Positions 1-4,840 of a stretch of 5,173 nt of DNA are shown piece after piece (position 1 is the first letter of the stretch; the number at the start of each line of letters is the position of its first letter). A program made the position numbers and the translations under genes. The DNA is from Candidatus Woesearchaeota archaeon (GTDB lineage: Archaea; Nanobdellota; Nanobdellia; Woesearchaeales; GW2011-AR9): positions 1-5,173 of the forward strand of contig JACPIL010000067.1 of NCBI GenBank assembly GCA_016188105.1, given 5' to 3'. The notes beneath the pieces are model-generated. The model ran no database searches and was not told the DNA's origin. It saw nothing but the letters and a program-made list of their open reading frames with translations.

Positions 1-944
1 TCCCAGTAGAGAAGTTTGATATCTACTTTATCCTCATTATCTGTAGCTCTCGCTGAGGCTGCCAGCAAGGCATCATATGCCGTTACTCCTTCCATATCTT
101 CCGCGACACTCTTATCCCATTCCTCCCAGTTTCCCACTCCAATCTGCTCAGAGTAGGAATCAAGCCAGCTTTTATCTACAACTCGTAATGTTGGCAGGGA
201 ATCGAGCCATTCATCCCATACTTTTTCGGCAGTTTTTCCGTCAGAACTCATGGTCTGCCATTTTTTCTTATGCGGGACACAGCAGAAGGGAACCGCAGCA
301 TCGATCATTGAATCTGCGATCTCTGTAGCTTCATTGAGCCATTTTTCATCTTGAGTTGCGCGGTACATGGTCAGGAGCGCTTTCATTGGCCTTTGCAGGT
401 TGTAAGGCTGGGAGGCATGGACGCTCACTCCATTGACAATCTTGCAGTAAAGCGACGTTTCGGCCTGGGCTTTCCAGTTATCTTTCACTTCATCCCAACG
501 TGTTTCAAACTCTTGGATATAATAAGATTGATCGTGTTTAAAGGCATAACCAGCTAGTGATTGAAGCGAGTTCCTATCACAGAATGTTTTATCTCCGAGC
601 TGATCTTCGTCGATATAACTATCGCCATCATTGTCTATGCCGTCACACCATTCCAAGCCAGGCATATCTTCTGGAGCTACACATTTGTATTCCAAGCAGC
701 TATAATTCATGGGACATTCCTGATCACTGCCGCATGGTTCTGGTCCAGTTCCTAATTCTATCCAGGCTCTGTTACTCTCCTGTGACTGTTCTACTGCCCT
801 TCCAGCAAGAGCACCTTTGACCCTATGCTCTAAATCCGGAGATTCCTGTGCTTGAGTTGGCGCTGGTTCTAATTCCTCTGGAGCGCAGGAAATGACTGCC
901 AAGTCTAGAGCAATAAGTAATGCAAGATATCCCATCAACCTCAT
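1..944 (-). CDS. Secreted lipoprotein with metal-binding motif and probable alpha/alpha-toroid domain (partial, C-terminus outside window)
   Basis: The minus strand is open from the ATG at 944 to the window edge: 314 codons and no stop, so the C-terminus is missing. Residues 1-19 form a hydrophobic signal ending in the lipobox VISC, with Cys20 as the likely lipidated residue; the protein should be anchored outside the cell. A Pro/Glu-rich linker follows. Residues 71-88 hold four cysteines (C71, C77, C83, C88), probably a small disulfide knot. Residues 100-114 read CDGIDNDGDSYIDED, the acidic repeat of MopE-type putative metal-binding segments, with C122 as a possible disulfide partner of C100. 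From about residue 130 the chain is helical and Trp-rich; residues 180-216 (around RPMKALLTMYRATQDEKWLNEA) resemble a helical hairpin of (alpha/alpha)6-toroid glycosidases, lyases or epimerases. A carbohydrate-active role is an inference from that resemblance only. The start is supported by a TATA-like box 24-34 bases upstream; Met4 is the alternative. Confidence 0.85.
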   Translation of the reverse strand, partial: MRLMGYLALLIALDLAVISCAPEELEPAPTQAQESPDLEHRVKGALAGRAVEQSQESNRAWIELGTGPEPCGSDQECPMNYSCLEYKCVAPEDMPGLEWCDGIDNDGDSYIDEDQLGDKTFCDRNSLQSLAGYAFKHDQSYYIQEFETRWDEVKDNWKAQAETSLYCKIVNGVSVHASQPYNLQRPMKALLTMYRATQDEKWLNEATEIADSMIDAAVPFCCVPHKKKWQTMSSDGKTAEKVWDEWLDSLPTLRVVDKSWLDSYSEQIGVGNWEEWDKSVAEDMEGVTAYDALLAASARATDNEDKVDIKLLYW

Positions 945-967
945 TTTTTACTTATAATAAAAATTTC

Positions 968-978
968 AAGTATATTAA
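968..978 (-). promoter_or_regulatory. TATA-like promoter of the lipoprotein gene
   Basis: On the minus strand TTAATATACTT lies 24-34 bases upstream of the ATG at 944. This is the spacing expected of an archaeal TATA box on a leaderless transcript that begins at or next to the start codon. A second AT-rich stretch, TTTTTATTATAAG, lies only 7-19 bases upstream, too close to serve as the TATA box for this start. No Shine-Dalgarno sequence is visible. Confidence 0.45.
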
Positions 979-1017
979 CATTTCTAACTATGGCCTTTCA
1001 ATTTAGCAGGCAGTAAA

Positions 1018-1025
1018 TTTAAAAA
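1018..1025 (+). promoter_or_regulatory. TATA-like promoter of the zinc-ribbon gene
   Basis: TTTAAAAA matches the archaeal TATA consensus well. Its centre is about 27 bases upstream of the ATG at 1049, the spacing expected if transcription starts at that codon. Relative to the upstream in-frame ATG at 1040 the distance is only about 18 bases, so this box favours 1049 as the true start. Confidence 0.5.
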
Positions 1026-1048
1026 CTGCACTTCTAGAGATGAATAAA

Positions 1049-1210
1049 ATGACTAAATGCAGCATTTGCGGGAACAAGATAGCAGAATTATTCCTAGAGA
1101 AAATCAAAGGAACTGTAGTAAAGAAAGCTGGTTCAAGCAAACAATATCCGGTCTGTTTCGAATGCCAGAAAAAGTTTCCAAACAAAGAAGAATTGTTGAA
1201 GAAGATATAG
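1049..1210 (+). CDS. Small zinc-ribbon protein (53 aa)
   Basis: The short open frame encodes a Lys-rich protein starting MTKCSICGNKI and ending EELLKKI. Two CxxC knuckles, CSIC near the N-terminus and CFEC about 30 residues later, make a typical zinc ribbon that would bind one zinc with four cysteines. Tiny proteins with this layout (KCSICG, a basic middle, YPVCxECQKKF) are familiar to me from DPANN archaeal genomes. Their function is unknown; a nucleic-acid or translation-related role is possible but is inference. An in-frame ATG at 1040 would add three residues; 1049 is preferred because of the spacing to the TATA-like box. The gene is divergent from the lipoprotein gene and ends 16 bases before the truncated tRNA copy. 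Confidence 0.8.
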   Translation: MTKCSICGNKIAELFLEKIKGTVVKKAGSSKQYPVCFECQKKFPNKEELLKKI

Positions 1211-1324
1211 TCACCTTAACGATCATGCCCTTATAGCTCAACGGGAACTGTCACGCCAGTTCCGAGGCGGGGCGACTGCGCTTTGCTTAGTCACCTTAAC
1301 GATTATGCCCTTATAGCTCAGCGG
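1208..1324 (+). repeat. Direct repeat of tRNA 5' end and flank, period 80
   Basis: Bases 1208-1244 and 1288-1324 match at 35 of 37 positions (differences at 1224/1304, C/T, and 1241/1321, A/G). Each copy covers 19 bases of flank (TAGTCACCTTAACGAT..) plus the acceptor strand, the D-stem 5' strand and the first part of the D-loop of the tRNA gene. A second short match, GCGACTGC, recurs at 1272-1279 and 1329-1336. This is best read as a tandem duplication of the promoter-proximal end of the tRNA gene. Confidence 0.85.
1227..1279 (+). pseudogene. Truncated tRNA-Thr 5' half with a hairpin in its D-loop
   Basis: This copy keeps the acceptor 5' strand GCCCTTA (1227-1233), the D-stem 5' strand GCTC (1236-1239), a compatible 3' strand GGGC (1270-1273, one U-G wobble) and the anticodon-stem 5' strand ACTGC (1275-1279), as in the complete gene downstream. 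It then loses similarity. It has no anticodon-stem partner, no T-arm and no 3' acceptor strand of its own. The D-loop is 23 bases longer than in the complete gene because of a perfect 7-bp hairpin, GGAACTG / CAGTTCC (1244-1250 / 1257-1263), with a 6-base loop. Most simply it is a decayed duplicate. A split-tRNA 5' half is a less likely alternative. Confidence 0.6.
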
Positions 1325-1342
1325 TAGAGCGACTGCTTCGTA

Positions 1343-1356
1343 TGTTTTCCAGAAAA
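1343..1356 (+). other. Predicted 14-nt tRNA intron at canonical position 37/38
   Basis: The anticodon-stem strands ACTGC and GCAGT are 21 bases apart instead of 7. Removing 1343-1356 leaves the normal loop TTCGTAA, with the cut one base 3' of the anticodon, the usual archaeal site. The bulge-helix-bulge is relaxed: TTC (1337-1339) pairs with GAA (1352-1354) but the fourth pair would be G-A. The flanking three-base bulges would be TAT (1341-1343) and AAA (1355-1357). A competing TTTT/AAAA hairpin inside the intron is also possible. Confidence 0.62.
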
Positions 1357-1378
1357 AGCAGTAGGCCGAGGGTTCAAA

Positions 1379-1463
1379 TTGCCTGCTACACTAGGCGAAC
1401 GTTGTCAAGTGGGATATTCCTACGGAAATCCCACGAGCAGCCTAAAGTGTCGCGGCTTGAAAG
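1379..1463 (+). other. Predicted 85-nt non-canonical tRNA intron in the T-loop (position 59/60)
   Basis: The T-stem strands GAGGG (1368-1372) and CCCTC (1465-1469) are separated by 92 bases instead of 7. A textbook bulge-helix-bulge surrounds the extra sequence: outer helix is the T-stem; central helix TTCA (1373-1376) with TGAA (1458-1461); bulges AAT (1377-1379) and AGT (1462-1464). Cutting each bulge after its second base removes 1379-1463 and restores the standard loop TTCAAAT. The intron itself folds into one long rod: GCC(T)GC / GCGGC, then ACAC-TAGGC / GCCTA-AA-GTGT (1388-1396 / 1440-1450), then an 11-bp end hairpin 1409-1434 with one bulged A and a TAC loop. Introns at 59/60 are known mainly from Thermoproteales; excision would be by the tRNA-splicing endonuclease. 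Confidence 0.75.
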
Positions 1464-1493
1464 TCCCTCTAAGGGCTTATTTTCAAAATAGAA

Positions 1494-1498
1494 AGGTG
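1494..1498 (+). promoter_or_regulatory. Shine-Dalgarno site of pyrF
   Basis: AGGTG, five bases before the ATG at 1504, is complementary to the CACCU part of the archaeal 16S rRNA 3' end. It is the only good Shine-Dalgarno-like site before a start codon in the window. It fits translation from a leadered transcript, perhaps one shared with the tRNA that ends at 1477. Confidence 0.55.
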
Positions 1499-1503
1499 GA
1501 AAA

Positions 1504-2385
1504 ATGACATCATTTAGAGAAAAGTGGTTAGCAGCAGTGGAACAAAAGAATTCTGTCTTGTGTGCAGGATTAGACCCAGCAGAATCTGCAATGGGAAGAG
1601 GCGATGAAGGCCTCTCAGAAAAAGATGATAAACTAACATTTGGAATACGTTATTTAGAAGCGGTATCTCCATATTGCTCTGCCGTTAAACCTAATGTTCA
1701 ATATTGGAAGGGAGAACCAGATATGGAATTTTTAGCAATACTTTCTGAGCTTGCCAAAGAACTGGGCTTAGTCGTTATCGACGATTCAAAACTAGCTGAC
1801 ATCGGTTCAACCAATGATGCAGGTTTATACCATGCCAAACAAAAAGGCTTTGACGCAGTTACCTTGGCGGCATTTGCCGGCAACATCAAAGAAGCAGCAG
1901 AACAAGCCAAGAAGAGAGACATTGGTCTGATTTCTATGTGCTTGATGAGCAATCCGGAGTATGAAAGCGTGAAAAACCAATGGGTGCGTGTGGAAGATAT
2001 GGATAGTTTTCCAAACTCTCTTGATACAGTTGAAATACAAGGCGTTCCTCACGTTAGAAAATACATCCAGCTAGCTCATGATGCAGCTCGGCATGGCCTT
2101 GATGGCATTGTCATTGGCGCACCAAGTAAAAAGAATCATCTTAAAGATGAAGAGATTTTTGCAGCAAGAGCATACTCTCGTGATGATACCTTAGTCCTTC
2201 TTCCTGGTGTCGGTGCGCAAGGTGGAGAAGCAAGTGCTATTTGGAATTATTTCGATCCAAACAACGTCATCGTAAACGTCGGAAGAGCAGTAATGTTTCC
2301 AAATGGAAGTAAATCCACGCTGGAACAACAAGCGGAAGCTGCAAAACATTACCAGAAAATGCTCAATGAGTTGCGAACGAAATAA
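1504..2385 (+). CDS. pyrF: Orotidine-5'-phosphate decarboxylase
   Basis: This cytosolic enzyme converts orotidine 5'-phosphate to UMP and CO2, the final step of de novo pyrimidine synthesis. The 293-residue protein shows the family signatures of the TIM-barrel fold in order: AGLDP (21-25, Asp23 contacting ribose), VKPN (61-64), and the catalytic DSKLADIGST (94-103), in which Asp94, Lys96 and Asp99 form the charged Asp-Lys-Asp network. Phosphate-binding loops follow at LPGVGAQGG (233-241) and NVGRAV (258-263, Arg261). At 293 residues it is longer than the compact archaeal enzymes of about 210-230 residues and closer to the longer (about 270-300 residue) subgroup, so lateral acquisition is conceivable. 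The start is supported by the AGGTG site. It begins 26 bases after the tRNA-Thr gene and converges with the radical SAM gene. No other pyr genes lie in the window. Confidence 0.95.
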   Translation: MTSFREKWLAAVEQKNSVLCAGLDPAESAMGRGDEGLSEKDDKLTFGIRYLEAVSPYCSAVKPNVQYWKGEPDMEFLAILSELAKELGLVVIDDSKLADIGSTNDAGLYHAKQKGFDAVTLAAFAGNIKEAAEQAKKRDIGLISMCLMSNPEYESVKNQWVRVEDMDSFPNSLDTVEIQGVPHVRKYIQLAHDAARHGLDGIVIGAPSKKNHLKDEEIFAARAYSRDDTLVLLPGVGAQGGEASAIWNYFDPNNVIVNVGRAVMFPNGSKSTLEQQAEAAKHYQKMLNELRTK

Positions 2386-2410
2386 TCTTTTCGTTTATTT
2401 TCTTTTTTCT
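2386..2410 (+). terminator. Poly-T terminator of pyrF
   Basis: Immediately after the pyrF stop the plus strand is extremely T-rich, including TTTATTTTCTTTTTTCT. Archaeal RNA polymerase terminates at such U-tracts without needing a hairpin. From 2395 onward the same bases encode the Lys-rich C-terminus of the convergent radical SAM protein. Confidence 0.6.
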
Positions 2411-3453
2411 AATCTATTATAATACTGCTTCGCTTTCGGTAGTATTTTCTGTTTCAATTTTTCATCAAATGGCAATTCTTCCACCAATTTCTCAACATCA
2501 ATCTCTGAAAATTCAGTAAATTTTCCTTCCAGTTTCCTCCCCACTCTTCTACATCCTTCTTCCAATTCTTGCGCATACTGAGAATTAAAGTCAAGAAATA
2601 CCATGAAGCGGCTAAACCCATTTGCTCCTGCTTTCAGATACAATTCAATTTCCTCCATCCTTTCTCTGACTAAAGCAACTTTTATTTCTGTACTCGGGCA
2701 AGCAATCCTAATCTTGGCAATCCACCAGACCATGTAGTTTGGATTTGGCGCTGGAACAGTATCAAAAACCGTATTCTCCTGTGGTTTCAGAAAACATAAC
2801 TGCACTTTTTCGATGTGGTACTCCTTTATCTTCTTAATAACTATTTCTACGTCTTCTTTTCGCTCCCCAATGCCCAGTATTATAGTAATCAGCTTTTGCA
2901 ATCCTTCTTCTTGTAAATTCTGCAGAAACTTCATCAACGACTTTAACGGCTTAGAAGGACAAATAAAATTATGTAATTCTTCGTCAAAAGATTCAATAGC
3001 AGAACCCATCCCGGTAACATACGGTTTTAGTTTTACAATTTCACTTTTGGTGTATGGGCCGAAATTCATCATGGTTTTTTCACCAGTAATTTGATTGATT
3101 TTACTAATCAAATTACTGAGATATTCAATTGATTCAACTCGCAAGCCGCCGGTAATATAGCCAACTCTCCAGCCCATTGCTTTACAAATCAAAACCTCTG
3201 CGAGAATAGATGCTGGGCTTCTGATTGCGGTTGGTTTTTCCTTTGGATCATGCCTTGGTTTGGTAGATAAAAAACAATATTTGCAATCAGCAATGCTGCA
3301 AGTCCAGTTGATGAAAATAGATCGTTCAAAATAAGCAGTCAAAGGAAAATGTTTTTTGTATGTTTTTTCTGCTTGTTCTAGCAAAGGCCCTAGCTCTTCT
3401 TTACTTACGGTATGTCTCTCGTTATTCTCTCTGATGAGGTTTAAAAAATCCAT
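2395..3453 (-). CDS. Radical SAM enzyme of the BioB/HmdB-like group
   Basis: The 352-residue protein has the cluster motif CSIADCKYC (Cys52, Cys57, Cys60) that would bind a [4Fe-4S] cluster and cleave S-adenosylmethionine. The spacing is CX4CX2C, not the usual CX3CX2C. Other family-like features are YITGGLRVES (99-108), NFGPY (130-134), SAIESFDEELH (151-161, Glu154 a likely SAM or substrate contact), LGIGERKED (193-201, matching the GxGEtxxD loop) and AGANGFSRF (275-283, like the AGAN segment of biotin synthase). The C-terminal 30 residues are Lys/Glu-rich. I place it near biotin synthase, HydE, PylB and HmdB, but its substrate cannot be read from the sequence. No biotin, pyrrolysine or hydrogenase-cofactor genes are nearby. 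The ATG at 3453 lies about 26 bases from a TATA-like box and has no Shine-Dalgarno site, so the start is well supported. Confidence 0.85.
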   Translation of the reverse strand: MDFLNLIRENNERHTVSKEELGPLLEQAEKTYKKHFPLTAYFERSIFINWTCSIADCKYCFLSTKPRHDPKEKPTAIRSPASILAEVLICKAMGWRVGYITGGLRVESIEYLSNLISKINQITGEKTMMNFGPYTKSEIVKLKPYVTGMGSAIESFDEELHNFICPSKPLKSLMKFLQNLQEEGLQKLITIILGIGERKEDVEIVIKKIKEYHIEKVQLCFLKPQENTVFDTVPAPNPNYMVWWIAKIRIACPSTEIKVALVRERMEEIELYLKAGANGFSRFMVFLDFNSQYAQELEEGCRRVGRKLEGKFTEFSEIDVEKLVEELPFDEKLKQKILPKAKQYYNRLEKRK

Positions 3454-3474
3454 ACTGCTTGTTTTTAGACCCTT

Positions 3475-3483
3475 CTTTAAAAA
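3475..3483 (-). promoter_or_regulatory. TATA-like promoter of the radical SAM gene
   Basis: On the minus strand TTTTTAAAG lies 22-30 bases before the ATG at 3453, consistent with transcription starting at or near the first codon. The 80-base gap up to the next gene (3454-3533) holds nothing else I can identify apart from the T-rich stretch noted separately. Confidence 0.5.
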
Positions 3484-3492
3484 CTTGTCTTT

Positions 3493-3553
3493 TGTTGAGA
3501 AGAAATAATATTTATGAGAAATGCGAAAAGATCTTATCTTCCAAAGTGATAAG
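3493..3553 (-). terminator. Possible terminator of the 139-aa gene
   Basis: Read on the minus strand, a stem-loop GATAAG / CTTATC... spans the stop codon (arms at plus positions 3533-3538 and 3548-3553, nine-base loop partly coding). It is followed by T-rich ATCTTTTCGCATTTCTC and further T-rich sequence. Archaeal termination depends mainly on the T-rich part, so the hairpin may be chance. Confidence 0.3.
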
Positions 3554-3953
3554 GTATAACGTCCAGATCGGCGTATTCCTTTCTCAGCAAGCCTTTTACA
3601 TGATCGGGGAGTGTATCAATTAATGCTTCTAGGTCGGCCGAAATTTGTACCCATTGATGTATTTCTGTGAATCTTCTACCATTGTTATTAGATGTAAGGT
3701 CACGATCAACTTCTCTAATTACCCTATGTTTAACTTGATGCCCCCTACTTACTCCTTCTGGAAGGTCACAGTAGCCAAGTCTTGGTGTTTCATAACAGTC
3801 CACAACTCTTTCTCGAAGTATTGCGTGTTCATCAAGAGCTTGCTCACCGTGGCTATCGTTTATGGTGTGGAGAACATATTGCACACTAAAAGGAGTATTA
3901 TTAAGCGAGTAATCTTCAACTCTTGTAGTAGTTATAGTTGGTTCTTGGACCAT
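3534..3953 (-). CDS. Hypothetical protein (139 aa)
   Basis: I do not recognise this family. The protein is soluble-looking, has no signal peptide or membrane segment, and is fairly polar. It has two cysteines (Cys53, Cys62) close together around VVDCYETPRLGYCDLPEG, and scattered histidines including IHQW (98-101) and the C-terminal YHFGR. The middle (64-95) is rich in charged residues and reads GVSRGHQVKHRVIREVDRD; residues 103-131 are predicted helical by eye. The gene is supported mainly by an excellent promoter: CTTTATAAAG centred 27 bases upstream of the ATG at 3953, with no Shine-Dalgarno site, as for its neighbours. A plus-strand open frame covers much of the same region (3645-3974) but looks like a shadow. 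It is upstream of, and co-directional with, the radical SAM gene, which has its own promoter, so an operon is not required. Confidence 0.68.
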   Translation of the reverse strand: MVQEPTITTTRVEDYSLNNTPFSVQYVLHTINDSHGEQALDEHAILRERVVDCYETPRLGYCDLPEGVSRGHQVKHRVIREVDRDLTSNNNGRRFTEIHQWVQISADLEALIDTLPDHVKGLLRKEYADLDVIPYHFGR

Positions 3954-3974
3954 TTTTTTTGTATTTCTCCCTAA

Positions 3975-3984
3975 CTTTATAAAG
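3975..3984 (-). promoter_or_regulatory. TATA box of the 139-aa gene
   Basis: CTTTATAAAG is a near-ideal archaeal TATA box and is self-complementary. Its centre is about 27 bases upstream of the ATG at 3953, so the transcript should start at the first codon. Being palindromic it could in principle work in both directions, but the plus-strand gene begins 70 bases away, too far for this box to set its start. Confidence 0.65.
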
Positions 3985-4024
3985 ATTATTCAATACCAAT
4001 CTTCTGGAACAAGAATCGGAAAGA

Positions 4025-4033
4025 TTATTAAAT
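4025..4033 (+). promoter_or_regulatory. TATA-like promoter of the membrane protein gene
   Basis: TTATTAAAT is centred about 26 bases before the ATG at 4055, the leaderless spacing seen for most genes here. No Shine-Dalgarno sequence is visible between the box and the ATG. The 101-base divergent intergenic region (3954-4054) thus contains one promoter per strand. Confidence 0.45.
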
Positions 4034-4054
4034 GATTAAAAAACGTAAGAATAA

Positions 4055-4813
4055 ATGGTGGAAAAGGCTAAAATAGCTAAAGTCGTGGAGAGGGAAATTG
4101 AGAAGGAAGAGCAAGCCACTATCCATAAGCTTGCCGAAGAAGACCTGCACACCAGCACTTCTACCGGAGAAGGAAAAAGCGTTCTGATCATGATTGGGGT
4201 TTTAGTTGGTATTTTTGTCCTTACCCTGGGCGGATTTAAACTTTACAATCAATTCACTGCTGCAGACGTCGTGGTTATTGATGATCTCCATCAGCAAAAT
4301 TTAGAAGGCGACCTTGATGAAGAGCAAGGGTATATGTACAATGGTTTTAGCGTGGTCAATGCTGATGGCCTATGGTGGACGGAAGTAGAGGTGGAAAATA
4401 GATTGATTAAAATCCCTCTCCACTTTGGGCCGAAAGAAGTTGAATCTATCGCTATCGCCGGAGATTTAGATTCCCCCCAATTTAACCAAGGGGAAAAAAT
4501 ATACATCGCTATTGACCCAGAAATCAATTACAATAAATATTATACCTTGGCTCTCTCCGAATTAAATAATAACGTTCTTCAAGGAGTTAAAAGAAATATT
4601 GAAGCGGCCTGCAGCAAAGAAAATCCCGTATGTGAAAATAGGACTATCCTCAATTGTGCTTCTACCCAGGGGAAACCGGTAATAGAGTTAGTAGTGGATG
4701 AAAATGCTGGAGTAGAGCTTCAGGGTACCTGTATCAAAATATCCGGCGCTGAATATGATCTAGTGAAATCAGTTGATCGCCTCCTTTATCACTGGTATCG
4801 GGTTATGAGTTAA
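4055..4813 (+). CDS. Single-pass membrane protein with four-cysteine extracytoplasmic domain (DPANN-type)
   Basis: The 252-residue protein has a charged, probably coiled-coil N-terminus (1-30, rich in Glu/Lys), a short polar linker, one membrane segment at about 42-62 (SVLIMIGVLVGIFVLTLGG) and a 190-residue domain that should face outside, since the charged N-terminal part looks cytoplasmic. The outer domain begins with an acidic stretch and the motif YNGFSVVNADGLWWTEVE (95-112), has alternating strands, and contains four cysteines (Cys186, 193, 201, 226) that could form two disulfides. The C-terminus, LVKSVDRLLYHWYRVM, is a conserved-looking amphipathic helix. Proteins with this pattern are familiar to me as uncharacterised ones in DPANN genomes; I know of no function. 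A cell-envelope or surface role is an inference from topology. It stands alone on its strand and converges with the CARF-like gene, 27 bases apart. Confidence 0.82.
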   Translation: MVEKAKIAKVVEREIEKEEQATIHKLAEEDLHTSTSTGEGKSVLIMIGVLVGIFVLTLGGFKLYNQFTAADVVVIDDLHQQNLEGDLDEEQGYMYNGFSVVNADGLWWTEVEVENRLIKIPLHFGPKEVESIAIAGDLDSPQFNQGEKIYIAIDPEINYNKYYTLALSELNNNVLQGVKRNIEAACSKENPVCENRTILNCASTQGKPVIELVVDENAGVELQGTCIKISGAEYDLVKSVDRLLYHWYRVMS

Positions 4814-4840
4814 TTAAAAGTTATAATCGAGATGTAGCTC

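Larger units (their letters stand above)
1307..1477 (+). tRNA. tRNA-Thr (anticodon CGU) with two apparent introns
   Basis: The parts assemble into a 72-nt tRNA: acceptor GCCCTTA (1307-1313) with TAAGGGC (1470-1476); D-arm GCTC/GAGC (1316-1319/1327-1330) with loop AGCGGTA; anticodon stem ACTGC/GCAGT (1332-1336/1358-1362); variable loop AGGCC; T-stem GAGGG/CCCTC (1368-1372/1465-1469) with loop TTCAAAT after splicing. The spliced anticodon loop is TTCGTAA, so the anticodon is CGU (1339-1341), reading the Thr codon ACG. The G1-C72 and C2-G71 pairs and the U73 discriminator (1477) fit known threonine identity elements of archaeal tRNAs. CCA is not encoded. A scanner expecting an intact T-arm would probably miss this gene or call it a pseudogene. 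I see no convincing TATA box at the usual distance upstream. Confidence 0.82.

Noticed and set aside
77..820. Plus-strand open frames at 77-328, 351-557, 557-820 and 561-755
   Set aside because: They lie antisense to the continuous 314-codon lipoprotein frame, which has a lipobox, recognisable motifs and a promoter; the plus-strand translations have no family-like features.
1003..1185. Minus-strand 60-codon open frame
   Set aside because: It is antisense to the zinc-ribbon gene with its two CxxC pairs and starts at no sensible promoter.
1245..1324. Possibility that the 80 bases between the two tRNA 5' halves are a D-loop intron
   Set aside because: Any tandem duplication makes such a splice arithmetically possible, and I could not draw a 4-bp central helix with 3-base bulges at those junctions.
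1208..1324. CRISPR-like repeat
   Set aside because: There are only two copies, and they are explained by duplication of the tRNA 5' end; no spacer array is present.
1383..1440. Pseudoknot pairing CTGCT (1383-1387) with AGCAG (1436-1440), suggesting a small ribozyme or group I intron
   Set aside because: It competes with a longer nested rod-like fold, and no known ribozyme core or group I P/Q/R/S elements are visible; the bulge-helix-bulge at the exact junctions explains the insertion better.
1698..2052. Minus-strand open frames inside pyrF
   Set aside because: They are shadows of the clearly recognised pyrF coding sequence.
3645..3974. Plus-strand 109-codon open frame
   Set aside because: It overlaps the minus-strand 139-aa gene, has composition typical of antisense translation, and has no TATA-like box at the proper distance that I can see.
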